Shown here one piece after another: positions 23,640-34,731 of a DNA stretch of 64,000 bases (its first letter is position 1; every line of letters begins with the position of its first letter). The notes beneath the pieces were generated by a model. It was not told where the DNA came from. It was given only the letters and a program-made list of their open reading frames with translations, and made no database searches. Location of the stretch: the NCBI GenBank assembly GCA_950106755.1, contig OX467092.1, positions 9,052,001 to 9,116,000 on the forward strand. The letters run 5' to 3'. This stretch comes from Climacium dendroides (lineage: Eukaryota; Streptophyta; Bryopsida; Hypnales; Climaciaceae). Position numbers and translations under genes: made by a program.

Positions 23640-24850
23640 GGGATCATGTGCTGATACACTCAACCCTATCAAAGGTAGGGTGTGCATTAACCCTACAAAG
23701 ACGCATAGGTCACCACGGTGGAAACCATCCTTTTTCGGTACCATGCGGATCATCTACTTAAATAAAATGTAAAAGCACTCATTTGAGGTCAAACTATTGT
23801 GCAAGACCTTCCCTTTTCTTGCACAAAATTCCAAGGATGAACATCGTTGCAATTTGTGCTTACTCAAAAGGATTCTTTGTCTTCCAATAGACCACTCTAG
23901 TTTGCAACATCCTTTTAGAGTTAATCATGTAAGGACGTGGTGGTCAAATGTGAAAATCATTCTTTGGGGTACAATGTGGATGATCTACTTGAATAAAAAC
24001 AAAAGTACTCATTGGAGGTCAAACTACTATGCAAGACCTTCCCTTTCCACACAAAATTTTAAGGATGAACACATGCATTTTGGTCATACGTGGAAGGATT
24101 CTCTGTCATTCATTAGATAACTCTAGTCTGCAACATCCTTATAGGATTAATCATGTAAGGATGGGTTGGTCACGTTGGAAATTGTTCTTTTGGATATAGT
24201 GTTAACTGCTTGCTTGAAAAGTAAATAAAAAACATTCATTGGAGGTCAACCTGTTGTGTTGGACCTTCCCTTTCCACACAAAATTCTAAAGATTAACATT
24301 TGTACTTTTGTCTTACATAAAAAGATTCTTTGTCATTTACTAGACATTTAGTGTCCATGATGACGTTACATGGTTAACCATATAAGGACAGGGTGGTCAA
24401 TTTGGAAACCATCTTTTTTGGCATAATGTTAACCGTCTACTTAAAAAAAATCAAAAGCACTCGTTGGAGGTCAAACAATTGTGTAAGTTTTTCCCTTTTT
24501 GCATAAAAAACAACAATGAACATATGCATCATCTTTTGTCTTACATAAAAAGATTCTTTGTCATTTACTAGACATTTAGTGTCCGTGATGACGTTACATG
24601 GTTAACCATATAAGGACGGGGTGGTCAATTTGGAAACCATCTTTTTTGGCATAATGTTAACCGTCTACTTAAAAAAAATCAAAAGCACTCGTTGGAGGTC
24701 AAACAATTGTGTAAGTTTTTCCCTTTTTGCATAAAAAACAACAATGAACATATGCATCATCTTTTGTCTTACATAAAAAGATTCTCTATCACCTATCAAA
24801 CATTTAGTATTTGTGGAGACATTACAAGGTTAGCCTTTGAAGGACATAAC
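23640..24850. repeat. Tandem array of a 228-bp unit, about five copies
   Basis: The anchor word GGAGGTCAA (GAGGTCAA in the first unit) recurs at about 23,786, 24,015, 24,241, 24,466 and 24,694, a spacing of 225-230. The last two complete units are nearly identical (TTACATAAAAAGATTCT at 24,313, 24,541 and 24,769, exactly 228 apart), while the first ones are diverged. Each unit contains CAAAATT or similar, AAGATTCT, a GACATTTAGTGTCC-type word and a GGTTAACCATATAAGGAC-type word. A single unit lies alone at 37,895-38,125. Open frames inside are artefacts of the repeat. Confidence 0.8.
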
Positions 24851-25296
24851 TCCCCATGACCGAAGTAGTCACTAGAATCCTCTGATTATTGGAAAAATAG
24901 GTACATTTCTTGTTTCTACAATTAAGTTAAGAGTAAAGTCATCCATTAGACCTTTTCGGTCTACATTATATTTATAGGATTAAGTCTCTTTCTTTACATT
25001 GATATGGATTTTTTTAAGACTTGCACATGAGTAATAATATAGTTTTTTTTTCTGTTTTTGGAGATATGGATAGATGCTGCGTCATCCCAGTTTTATTCAT
25101 ATTTTTCAGATTGTCTCTTACTGAATTATTCATGAAAATTTGTAAAATGGAAATTTAGGATTGCTTTGAAAGTGCCCCCCTAAAATTTTCACCATTGGTA
25201 CATTGAATGTGCACCTTTGTAAAAAAAAACACTTTTTAAGTAGGGACAATTTTAGCATCTCCGCCTAAATGACATAGCGTTGAGGATATATGGGCT
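24851..25296. other. Intergenic, no gene seen
   Basis: AT-rich DNA between the tandem array and the next TTAACC-terminus element. Confidence 0.4.
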
Positions 25297-26093
25297 TTAA
25301 CCCCTAAAGGATCAAGGCCTTTTTTTTTCCTTCCAAAAACACTCAAAACCACCATTTTTATAGTAAAACTTTTTAAAAATAGAATTTTGAAAAGCACATC
25401 TAATTGTCAAATCTTACACCTAACTAGTACGAGGATGTGTGGGAAAATTTCAGAAATTTTGATTGCATAGATTGCAAGATATTTGCATCTAAAATTAAAA
25501 AAATAAGTTTTTCAGTACATTGCGGGACTAGATTATTTGACTTTGAACCTTCTTAATTTAAATCTTCTGCACTACAAAGTTTTAAGATTTAAATCTTTAT
25601 AGTGGGAACTTGTGTTAAGAGTTTAGGAAGAATTTTTTTTAAACTTAATTTTCATTCTTAAAAAAATTGTTAAGTAGAAGTAGGTACAAGATTAAAGGAA
25701 AATCTAAATTATTAATATCTCTAAGATGGTATTAAAAAGCACTAATCCCAATGGTAATATTGTTCTATGAAGCAAACTAAACCATGTGGAACTTTAAAAT
25801 AAATTATAAACATAAAAAATTTCTCATAACAAATCCAAATGTAATGAATCAAAGCTTTCCATATAGGCAAAAAATATAATCTATGAGAAAAATGTTGCCC
25901 CCTTTCCCCTATTTTGAGATTATTTGGACATAGCTTTTGTTCCTAAGCAATGACTGAGAAAAATTATATTACAATAAAGCTAATCAATTTTTATACCTTC
26001 AACAAAAGTTTCAAAAAATCATGACAAAATTCAGACTGTAGGTACTTGCCCCAAATCCCATTTGTCCCTAAAGGGACAATGGTCCTTTAAAGG
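25297..26093. repeat. TTAACC-terminus element, short copy
   Basis: It starts TTAACCCCTAAAGGATCAAG and ends GGGACAATGGTCCTTTAA, whose complement begins TTAAAGGACCATTG. The interior aligns in order with 18,335-19,148 (GCAAGATATTTGCATC, TTGACTTTGAACCTT, CACTACAAAGTTTT, TTTCCATATAGGCAAAAAAT). It is about 800 bp and non-coding. Confidence 0.55.
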
Positions 26094-26824
26094 AAAAAAT
26101 CTATTCACAATTGATTGAATAAAGCTATAATTATTTATCTTATCAAGTTCACAATGCCACATCCATTGCCACAATTTCATCCACTTGAATAGTTACATAT
26201 CCATCCTAATACATTTGCATCCAAAATTTAGAAACACTTTTTTGATAGTGTTACATTAGGAAAAATTGAATCCCAAAAGGAGCTACTTTGTAATGATAAA
26301 ATTTGGGTGGGAAGAGCCTTTGCAAATCTCAATTTAGTAATTGGACCAAGATTTGCATGATGAACTCAAAAATTCATCATGATTATCCAATCCATCTTTA
26401 TAATCTCACAAGAATTTGTTATGATTATCCAATCCATCTCCATGATCTCATAAGAATTTGTTATGATGACCCAATTCATATTCATGATTATCCAATCCAT
26501 CTCATGAATCACATACCTCCCACAAGTATATACACACCAAATGGCTACTACCAACCTTGAGTGTTCTTATGTGGTGATACTAATGATGATGTGACCGCCT
26601 TCATACTCACTTCATTAGTATTAAATTTAGTGAGAACCCATTTTTCCTTTCAAGGGAAATTTATTGAAAAATGATTTAAGAATTCTAACCTCCCAGATTC
26701 ATTTTCAACTCTTTAATGGGTGCTTTCTAAACTTCCTACCTTAGCAAGTCCCTTGTAAAATCTAAGAATACAATTCTAAAATTGTCTTTTTTTTGTGCAA
26801 CCTCTAGCACCCCAAAGTGAAGAC
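26094..26824. other. Intergenic with 42-bp tandem repeat
   Basis: Apart from the tandem repeat at 26,379-26,510 nothing is recognised. Confidence 0.4.
26379..26510. repeat. 42-bp tandem repeat, about three units
   Basis: Units start at 26,379, 26,421 and 26,463. The first two begin ATGATTATCCAATCCATCT and run to AGAATTTGTT; the third is diverged and followed by a partial unit. Confidence 0.75.
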
Positions 26825-27275
26825 TACACTAAAATTGGTAAATAGTGTTGGTTGATAATTAGTGTTGTTCCCTATTTTTTACCCCCAACACTATTTTTCA
26901 ACTCATGTGAAAATAGTGTTGGGGCACTTAACTCCCGCTATCATATTTTGGCTCTTCCCTCAAAATCTGAATTTCTGGCCCTTCCTTGAAAATGTAGATT
27001 TTTGGTCTTTCTTTAGAAATCTGAATTTCTGGCCCTTCCTTGGAAATCTGAATTTTTGGACCTTCCTTGGAAATCTGAATTTTTGACCCTTCCCGATTGG
27101 ACAAAAGGAGGCACCATTCTCCAAAAACTAAACTAGATCGAGGCAAATTTTTTTACTATAGAGCTAAAATAGTGTTAGAATGTGTAATTAGTGTTCTAAC
27201 ACTAACCTTGCAAATCACAATTAGTGTTAGTTCGGCTAATTAGTGTTGCCAACACTATTTACCAATTTTAGTGTA
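26825..27275. mobile_element. MITE with CTACACTAAAATTGG termini, copy 2, containing a 27-bp minisatellite
   Basis: The termini match the element at 11,579 (TACACTAAAATTGGTAAATA and complement), with the same AGTGTT subterminal words. It is longer because of an insert that includes five units of about 27 bp, each close to CTTCCTTGGAAATCTGAATT, starting at 26,954, 26,981, 27,007, 27,035 and 27,062. If the ends are drawn at CTACAC and GTGTAG, the flanks share TGAAGA; if drawn at CACTAAA the flank is TA. The minisatellite is open on the minus strand as a 9-residue repeat, which I take as fortuitous. Confidence 0.7.
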
Positions 27276-27923
27276 GTGAAGAATGAGGAACATTTTACAC
27301 CTAGAGGCAGAGCATTCCCCTTGAAGCCAATTGAACAAATTTCAGCATTTTATCCAATCACAAGAGAGGATTTGGGGTCTCTTAAGGTAGCAACACCCAT
27401 AACTGACAATTTAAGAGTTTTAGACATGATGCCCACAAATACACATCCAACAAATTATTGAAACCTTTTAGCAAGAGAAGAATAATTCTTGTGCATTTTC
27501 AAATGTATTATTTGGACACTGTGAATATAAATTGTGAATTTTTCAAGAGTCAACTATAAATGCACCTAATATCACACATTGAGATATGATATTCAGATGT
27601 AGTACATCCTTGTAATCACATCTATTCACTTCCCAATATTTTTTGAGATTTAGAGGTGATGGTTATGGGTGCTGCTACCTTAGACAACAAATTGGCCTGG
27701 CCTCTAAATGTAAAGCATCCATGAGTCCCATGGTATACAAAATTCCTTATACAAAATCCCATTGAAATTATATGAAATTCACGTATCTAGTTGCAGCGCA
27801 GGAGACCCAAGCCCACCTGATTTCCTGCCCCAAATTCAGACCTGTGGTCCCAGAAACTTGATTCACACAACCCCAGGCAAACTCGGATCATGCCGCTGGA
27901 ACTGTAGCCGGACTCAGCCCCAC
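27276..27923. other. Left flank of the palindromic Harbinger
   Basis: AT-rich until about 27,780, then a GC-rich stretch of about 140 bases that ends at the element. The open frame at 27,762-28,040 crosses into the element and is not a gene. Nothing else is recognised. Confidence 0.4.
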
Positions 27924-27926
27924 TCA
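27924..27926. repeat. Left target-site duplication (TCA)
   Basis: TCA directly before the left terminus GAGCTCGTTTCC; the same TCA follows the right terminus at 37,451-37,453. PIF/Harbinger elements make 3-bp duplications, usually TWA, so TCA is a plausible but not typical target. Confidence 0.6.
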
Positions 27927-29259
27927 GAGCTCGTTTCCATTACGGACCCAGAGGTCCAGTTCTGGACCTCCGGGTGGTTACACAGCGCCTGCTTTCCGGG
28001 GTCGGAGCTCCGATCGGACCTCCAGGCCTCCGGTCCCTGAAGGTCGGAGTTGCGGACCTGGAGGGGCCGAAGGGTCTCCTGGAGGGGTAAAAATTTTCTC
28101 TTTAAGTTACGTAAGGTAAGATAGAAGAGTCATTGTGAAGTTGCAAAGCTTCATATAATTAATGAATCAATTGCTACATCGAAGGGATTTATTATGTAGT
28201 TATATGAACCAAAAATTGATTGATGAATTAACAAACTTAAAAAACAAATTAAGAAATTAATCAATAAGGTAACAAATGAATGAAAAGGTTAACAAATTGA
28301 TTCTAAAATTAATTAATTGAGTTTGTGATCACAAAGAAATGAATTAATTCATGTATTTTGTGAACAAGATAAGTTACCTAATTGCAAGAAATAACTAATT
28401 AATTATACAAATATAATTAATTGATTATTTTTGTAAAAAACAAAAAAGAATTAATCAATGTACTACGTAAACATTAGATATTACATACAATTGTATGATT
28501 TCAAATTTTTATAATTTAGAAATTTGAATTAAATATAATTGTATAACTTGATGTTTTTTGTAACTTTTGAACTTGAAATTACATATAATTTTACATCTTA
28601 GAAATTGAAATACAAAATGGACTTCAGAATTCTACTTTATTCTTCTTTTTATGAATCAACATTTCAAAATGCATGAAAAGTAAACTCACTTCAAAAGAAC
28701 ACATAAAAGAATTTGGCATTGGAGAGTTTTCAGATTTTTTCCTATGTTCTCGTCTTCCTGTATAGCTTCATTGAAGTAGGACAATGTAATGTTTACATTG
28801 ATAGTGTAATTACTAGACCTAGATTTTTAAAAATCTATGATGTTAAATTGCACCAGAAAAAACAATTTGGCTAAAAGATGGTGAACAAAAATTTTAAATT
28901 GAACATGACATTGCCCAACAACTTTGACTTTTAAAAATTTGAGATGGAATTTATATATGATAGATGTATACATCCAATACATAGATTAATCTTCAAATTG
29001 GAGCAGTACTATAACATTTTATATCACCACTTTCGCACATCTTCAAAAATGTAGAAAACCTTCCAAAGTAATTACAAAAAACACTATTCTGTATTATGCT
29101 CAGCATTACAAAGCTTGTTGTACAAATTGTCTTTAAAATAAAATATAAATCAATATCTCAGACCTAAACCCTAAACAAAAAAATCCACCATTACAAAAAA
29201 ATGAAATAACAAATAAGCAATGTCATTATTACATTCACCAATACTTTGGGAATTACATA

Positions 29260-30645
29260 CTATGTATTTAGTCTACGGGGCACAAAGTAGGGTCTATTTG
29301 TGCGATTTTCAACCACAACTAAATGTTGAATGATTGATTCTCTTATGATCTCGGCTTCATCTGTTATAACTTGCCTAGATATTTGTTGACGTCTACCTTC
29401 GTCATGATGACCAGGAAGTGGGACATCTTCTTCCACTCTCTCATTATGTTCTAAAAGAATATTATGTAATATACAACAAACATAAATGAGTTTGGGAACC
29501 AAAGATTCAACATGATTCCACATAGGTTTGTATAAAATTCTCCAAACCCCTTTTAACCTTCCAAAAGCACGTTCCACTATGATGCGTGTACTACTTTGTT
29601 TATAATTGTAATTTTCATTCATCTTGCTCAAATTCCTTCCCGGAAGGGGAACCAACATCCACTCTGATTGTGTGTATCCAGCGTCCCCGACAATAAGTTC
29701 AGGGATCCACGTACTTGCAATTCGACGCTTTTCTCCATTTAACCTTTGTCCTCCTTCAACTGCTTTGTAAAAGCCTGAATTCCTCAAAACTCGGAGATCA
29801 TGCACCACACCAGGGAATCCAGCAAATACATCCAAGAATCGCATCTCCGAATCAACAATTGCTTGGACTACATAACTATAATCATGATCTTTGTCATAAA
29901 AGTCTGTAGACCTTGAATTCTTTGGCAATTCAACTTCAATATGAATGCAATCAATGGCACCACAAACTTGTGGTATTCCCCATACATTTTCAAATTTCCT
30001 CTTCACAATTTGTAAGTCCTCTGCGTTAGGCCATTGCAAATGATGTTTGCCTTGTAATAGCATCGCTTTTATGAACCTCTTCACAGTTCTTGAAATTGTT
30101 GCGGTAGACACTCCAAATAATTCAAATACAGTGAATAAAGAATCTCTAGTAGCCAATCTTCGCAATGACATTGCAATTTGTTTGTCCACCTCCAATTTTC
30201 GACCTCGAATACTATGGAACGATGTAGGTGTTCTATGATTCATGTCTGTCCCAACCAGCTCGCATATGTAATTGAATGTCCTCATGGAAACTCTGAACAT
30301 TTTGCGAAACCTCTCAGGGTCGTTATTCATTACTTCTTCACTATAAAGGGCCCACCAATGTAAGGATCTTGGTTTTATGTACCACGGACCCCATTGAATA
30401 CCAAGTACGTCTTTTGGTTGTAAGTTTAAATTCATTATAAGAAAAACAATATCTTCATCTTCCATAGAGGTAGTAATTGCATTAATTTTTAAAAACTTTT
30501 GTGTGGATGAGACGGACTTGGCCACCCTCTGGGGAAGTATCATATTAGAAAGTACTGAGCTACTTTTTTTTTGTAAATGATTTAAGATGAAGGGAACAGA
30601 AGAGGTTGCCCACAAGTCTAAGAATCCTACCATATTCATATCCAT
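29260..30645 (-). CDS. PIF/Harbinger transposase, left arm (461 aa)
   Basis: Single uninterrupted frame. The N-terminal region has helix-turn-helix-like character (about residues 150-195, ending GVSTATISRTVKRFIKA). The DDE_4 nuclease core follows: GAIDCIHI with Asp232, the GVVHDLRV block (about 279-286), GDAGYTQSEW with Asp321, and ERAFGRLKGVWRIL with Glu358. All three catalytic residues are present. The family cuts and pastes elements with 3-bp target duplications and normally needs a Myb-like partner for DNA binding and nuclear import. Length is normal for plant PIF transposases. The protein is identical to the copy in the right arm. The start is the first ATG of the frame; an alternative start at residue 61 would lose only the N-terminal leader. 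Confidence 0.93.
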   Translation of the reverse strand: MDMNMVGFLDLWATSSVPFILNHLQKKSSSVLSNMILPQRVAKSVSSTQKFLKINAITTSMEDEDIVFLIMNLNLQPKDVLGIQWGPWYIKPRSLHWWALYSEEVMNNDPERFRKMFRVSMRTFNYICELVGTDMNHRTPTSFHSIRGRKLEVDKQIAMSLRRLATRDSLFTVFELFGVSTATISRTVKRFIKAMLLQGKHHLQWPNAEDLQIVKRKFENVWGIPQVCGAIDCIHIEVELPKNSRSTDFYDKDHDYSYVVQAIVDSEMRFLDVFAGFPGVVHDLRVLRNSGFYKAVEGGQRLNGEKRRIASTWIPELIVGDAGYTQSEWMLVPLPGRNLSKMNENYNYKQSSTRIIVERAFGRLKGVWRILYKPMWNHVESLVPKLIYVCCILHNILLEHNERVEEDVPLPGHHDEGRRQQISRQVITDEAEIIRESIIQHLVVVENRTNRPYFVPRRLNT

Positions 30646-31510
30646 CGTAAGTTTTTAGCAATGAATGTTTACAAAATATTTTAAAAGAAGTTTTAATTCC
30701 AAAATACAAGTTATAAGTACTTTTCATTGACTAGAACATTGTTCTAATTTTAAAAGCACTTGTATTCTTTCTATTTCCTACCATGTGAGTAGTAGTTCTT
30801 ATTATTAAAGTTTTTATTATTGGAATTATTGAATAACAGAATCATTATTGGTCTTCAATTTCTTCTTATAGCCTATTGTAGATTTATTTTTAAAATACTT
30901 TTATTTTGAAAGTTCAAAATAGAAGCATTTGTAAAGTAAATGTTTTGAACTTCTATGTAGTCCTACTTGAATAATAAGTTATTTTAGAAGTAGTCTTCAA
31001 AATAGTTACACTACGAGTGCTTTATTTTTAGAAATTCTTTTACTTTTTATTTAGTAAAAGTTATCTTGCTTTCACTTTTTTAATGTATCTTTTATTTTTG
31101 TCTAAGGTACTATAAAATGAGTATGGTGATTTAAAGAAAGCCAAACGTTTTTATAAATTCATTAAAGAAATGCGTTGTCTGTTCAAAGTTTTTGAAGCTT
31201 AAATATATCTTTTTTTGTTTGTGTAAGTTACTTCTAAACCTATCAACTGTTGTTGTCTCTTTGGTACCGTTTTTATTTTTTGTTCTTTTTTTTAAGAAGG
31301 GTTTGAAGAAGTGTATGTATAGAACATTTCGATGTGAGTGCATTTCCTGCCACGCATTCAAAGCATATTCAAATCTTTTGGAGTTGCAGCCTCGAAATTA
31401 TAATGTAAAATTCTTTGGTTTACTTAAGTTTTTTAAGAATTTAATCTTCCATGTATTAACCTTTTTGTATTCAATGTTGTGCTAGGCATCTTCCAAAATT
31501 TTGCTATACA

Positions 31511-32723
31511 ATGCAGAGTCAAAGATCTGCATCACCAATGTCCGAGTCAGTGAGAGTAAGAATTCAAGCAATTGACTTGAATTCTCAACAACAAGATGAG
31601 GAAGTAGAAGAGGGAGACATGCAAGGGGTGCCTGTAGGTCGCAACTTTGCTGCTGGACCATGGAACAATGACGAAGTTCTAATCTTATGTACAACCTACT
31701 AGGAATGGTCAGCAACTAGTGGTCCTAATAGTACTAATAGACATGTGGCGCATCAAACATCCTCATAGAAGTGGGAGAGTTTGTCAGATAGGTGCCACCA
31801 GTTAGGTTGTCACAGAAGTCCCAACCAGTGTCAGAATAAGTGGGAACAAGTGAGAGCAGACTTCAAAAAAATTCATGACTATGAATCTAATATTCCTAGT
31901 GGAAGACCATCATTTTGGTCTTACTCAGAATCTGATGGAAAGAAGTTCTTTAAACTAAAAACTTTAATGAAAAAAGATGTATATGATCACATATGCTCTT
32001 GGTTGCCTGGAGCATCCCGAGATGTACAACCGGAGCACTTGATGGATTCTACCACGTTCAACAACCCATCTGGTATGCGAAATCTTCCATAAAATTTTTT
32101 CTTTATGTTGTAGTTTGATTTCAATTTCTTGTAACTATAAAGTTCTATTTAATATTCTCAAGTTGATAGGGGAATATCTAATTTGTCTTTTATGCTCATG
32201 TCATTTCGTGGATGAAATTTGATGAAAATCCTTTTCCTTTCGAAGTTTCTAAATGATATTATCGTATACCATGATCATAGGGTCAAACCCAGGGGGACCA
32301 GATGCAATAGAGCGAGAAGATGGCAGTGAAGATGATGCAACAAATCTAGAAGGTAGATGTAATACTGCAAAAAGAAGGAGGACTTTGCCCCGGGCTTCAG
32401 AAGCTCTACGGGATGCACTTATTACGAACAGGGAAAAACTTATTGAAAGCCTTGATAGAACCCAAGATAGGGAAGATGCAAGGCATAGGGAAATTGTAGA
32501 CCTAGAAAGACACAAAATAGAGGCTACTTTGGACCTAGAGAGACAGAAAATAGAGTCTAATAGAAAAACCTCTCAAGCATTGGTAGGGGCTTTGCAGTCT
32601 ATGGCCAATGCAATGTCATTTTTAGGGCAATCTCTAGCACAAGGTCCGGAGCGTCAAGGTCCTCCAGGCCCGGAGGGGGTCCGGAGGATGGGAGGGGGGG
32701 AGGTGTTTATGGATAGACCTTGA
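31511..32723 (+). pseudogene. Harbinger Myb/trihelix-like accessory protein, left arm, two stop codons
   Basis: Exon 1 (31,511 to about 32,073) encodes an acidic leader, then AAGPWNNDEVLILC, and continues in the same frame past TAG at 31,700-31,702 and TAG near 31,766 into SDRCHQLGCHRSPNQCQNKW and FWSYSESDGKKFFKLK, typical of the Myb/SANT-like DNA-binding partner of PIF elements. A donor, CATCT|GGTATG, and an acceptor, CATAG|GG near 32,280, lead to exon 2, with a basic patch AKRRRTLPRAS and a charged coiled-coil-like tail (LERQKIESNRK). The frame runs out in the central spacer at 32,723. Both stops read TAG and could come from CAG by C-to-T change. Their identical presence in the other arm shows they predate the doubling or were homogenised. 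Confidence 0.75.
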
Positions 32724-33866
32724 CGCTCCGGACCTTGTGCTAGAGATTGCCCTAAAAATGACATTGCATTGGCCATAGACTGCAAAGCCCCTACCAATGC
32801 TTGAGAGGTTTTTCTATTAGACTCTATTTTCTGTCTCTCTAGGTCCAAAGTAGCCTCTATTTTGTGTCTTTCTAGGTCTACAATTTCCCTATGCCTTGCA
32901 TCTTCCCTATCTTGGGTTCTATCAAGGCTTTCAATAAGTTTTTCCCTGTTCGTAATAAGTGCATCCCGTAGAGCTTCTGAAGCCCGGGGCAAAGTCCTCC
33001 TTCTTTTTGCAGTATTACATCTACCTTCTAGATTTGTTGCATCATCTTCACTGCCATCTTCTCGCTCTATTGCATCTGGTCCCCCTGGGTTTGACCCTAT
33101 GATCATGGTATACGATAATATCATTTAGAAACTTCGAAAGGAAAAGGATTTTCATCAAATTTCATCCACGAAATGACATGAGCATAAAAGACAAATTAGA
33201 TATTCCCCTATCAACTTGAGAATATTAAATAGAACTTTATAGTTACAAGAAATTGAAATCAAACTACAACATAAAGAAAAAATTTTATGGAAGATTTCGC
33301 ATACCAGATGGGTTGTTGAACGTGGTAGAATCCATCAAGTGCTCCGGTTGTACATCTCGGGATGCTCCAGGCAACCAAGAGCATATGTGATCATATACAT
33401 CTTTTTTCATTAAAGTTTTTAGTTTAAAGAACTTCTTTCCATCAGATTCTGAGTAAGACCAAAATGATGGTCTTCCACTAGGAATATTAGATTCATAGTC
33501 ATGAATTTTTTTGAAGTCTGCTCTCACTTGTTCCCACTTATTCTGACACTGGTTGGGACTTCTGTGACAACCTAACTGGTGGCACCTATCTGACAAACTC
33601 TCCCACTTCTATGAGGATGTTTGATGCGCCACATGTCTATTAGTACTATTAGGACCACTAGTTGCTGACCATTCCTAGTAGGTTGTACATAAGATTAGAA
33701 CTTCGTCATTGTTCCATGGTCCAGCAGCAAAGTTGCGACCTACAGGCACCCCTTGCATGTCTCCCTCTTCTACTTCCTCATCTTGTTGTTGAGAATTCAA
33801 GTCAATTGCTTGAATTCTTACTCTCACTGACTCGGACATTGGTGATGCAGATCTTTGACTCTGCAT
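32654..33866 (-). pseudogene. Harbinger Myb/trihelix-like accessory protein, right arm, same two stop codons
   Basis: Mirror copy of the left-arm gene, with the same two in-frame TAG codons (near 33,675 and 33,610 on the minus strand), the same intron and the same coiled-coil-like tail. Only the last residues differ, because this frame reads the central spacer from the other side and ends at 32,654. It converges tail to tail with the left copy. Confidence 0.75.
32662..32715. other. Asymmetric centre of the palindrome (54 bp)
   Basis: The only part of the element that does not pair with itself. It is G-rich on the plus strand (GGAGGATGGGAGGGGGG around 32,684-32,700) and resembles the GC-rich subterminal zone near the outer ends. 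As RNA it would be the loop of a very long hairpin. The two accessory frames end here with different C-termini. Confidence 0.85.
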
Positions 33867-34731
33867 TGTATAGCAAAATTTTGGAAGATGCCTAGCACAA
33901 CATTGAATACAAAAAGGTTAATACATGGAAGATTAAATTCTTAAAAAACTTAAGTAAACCAAAGAATTTTACATTATAATTTCGAGGCTGCAACTCCAAA
34001 AGATTTGAATATGCTTTGAATGCGTGGCAGGAAATGCACTCACATCGAAATGTTCTATACATACACTTCTTCAAACCCTTCTTAAAAAAAAGAACAAAAA
34101 ATAAAAACGGTACCAAAGAGACAACAACAGTTGATAGGTTTAGAAGTAACTTACACAAACAAAAAAAGATATATTTAAGCTTCAAAAACTTTGAACAGAC
34201 AACGCATTTCTTTAATGAATTTATAAAAACGTTTGGCTTTCTTTAAATCACCATACTCATTTTATAGTACCTTAGACAAAAATAAAAGATACATTAAAAA
34301 AGTGAAAGCAAGATAACTTTTACTAAATAAAAAGTAAAAGAATTTCTAAAAATAAAGCACTCGTAGTGTAACTATTTTGAAGACTACTTCTAAAATAACT
34401 TATTATTCAAGTAGGACTACATAGAAGTTCAAAACATTTACTTTACAAATGCTTCTATTTTGAACTTTCAAAATAAAAGTATTTTAAAAATAAATCTACA
34501 ATAGGCTATAAGAAGAAATTGAAGACCAATAATGATTCTGTTATTCAATAATTCCAATAATAAAAACTTTAATAATAAGAACTACTACTCACATGGTAGG
34601 AAATAGAAAGAATACAAGTGCTTTTAAAATTAGAACAATGTTCTAGTCAATGAAAAGTACTTATAACTTGTATTTTGGAATTAAAACTTCTTTTAAAATA
34701 TTTTGTAAACATTCATTGCTAAAAACTTACG

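Noticed and set aside
23509..24120. Plus-strand open frames in the tandem array
   Set aside because: They follow the diverged units of the 228-bp repeat and are not conserved in the later units.
26928..27146. Minus-strand open frame with a 9-residue repeat
   Set aside because: It lies inside a MITE and is explained by a 27-bp minisatellite; no start context or gene structure supports coding.
31131..31485. Frames on both strands between transposase and accessory gene, mirrored at 33,892-34,246
   Set aside because: T-rich low-complexity translations without domains; they are mirrored only because the arms are.
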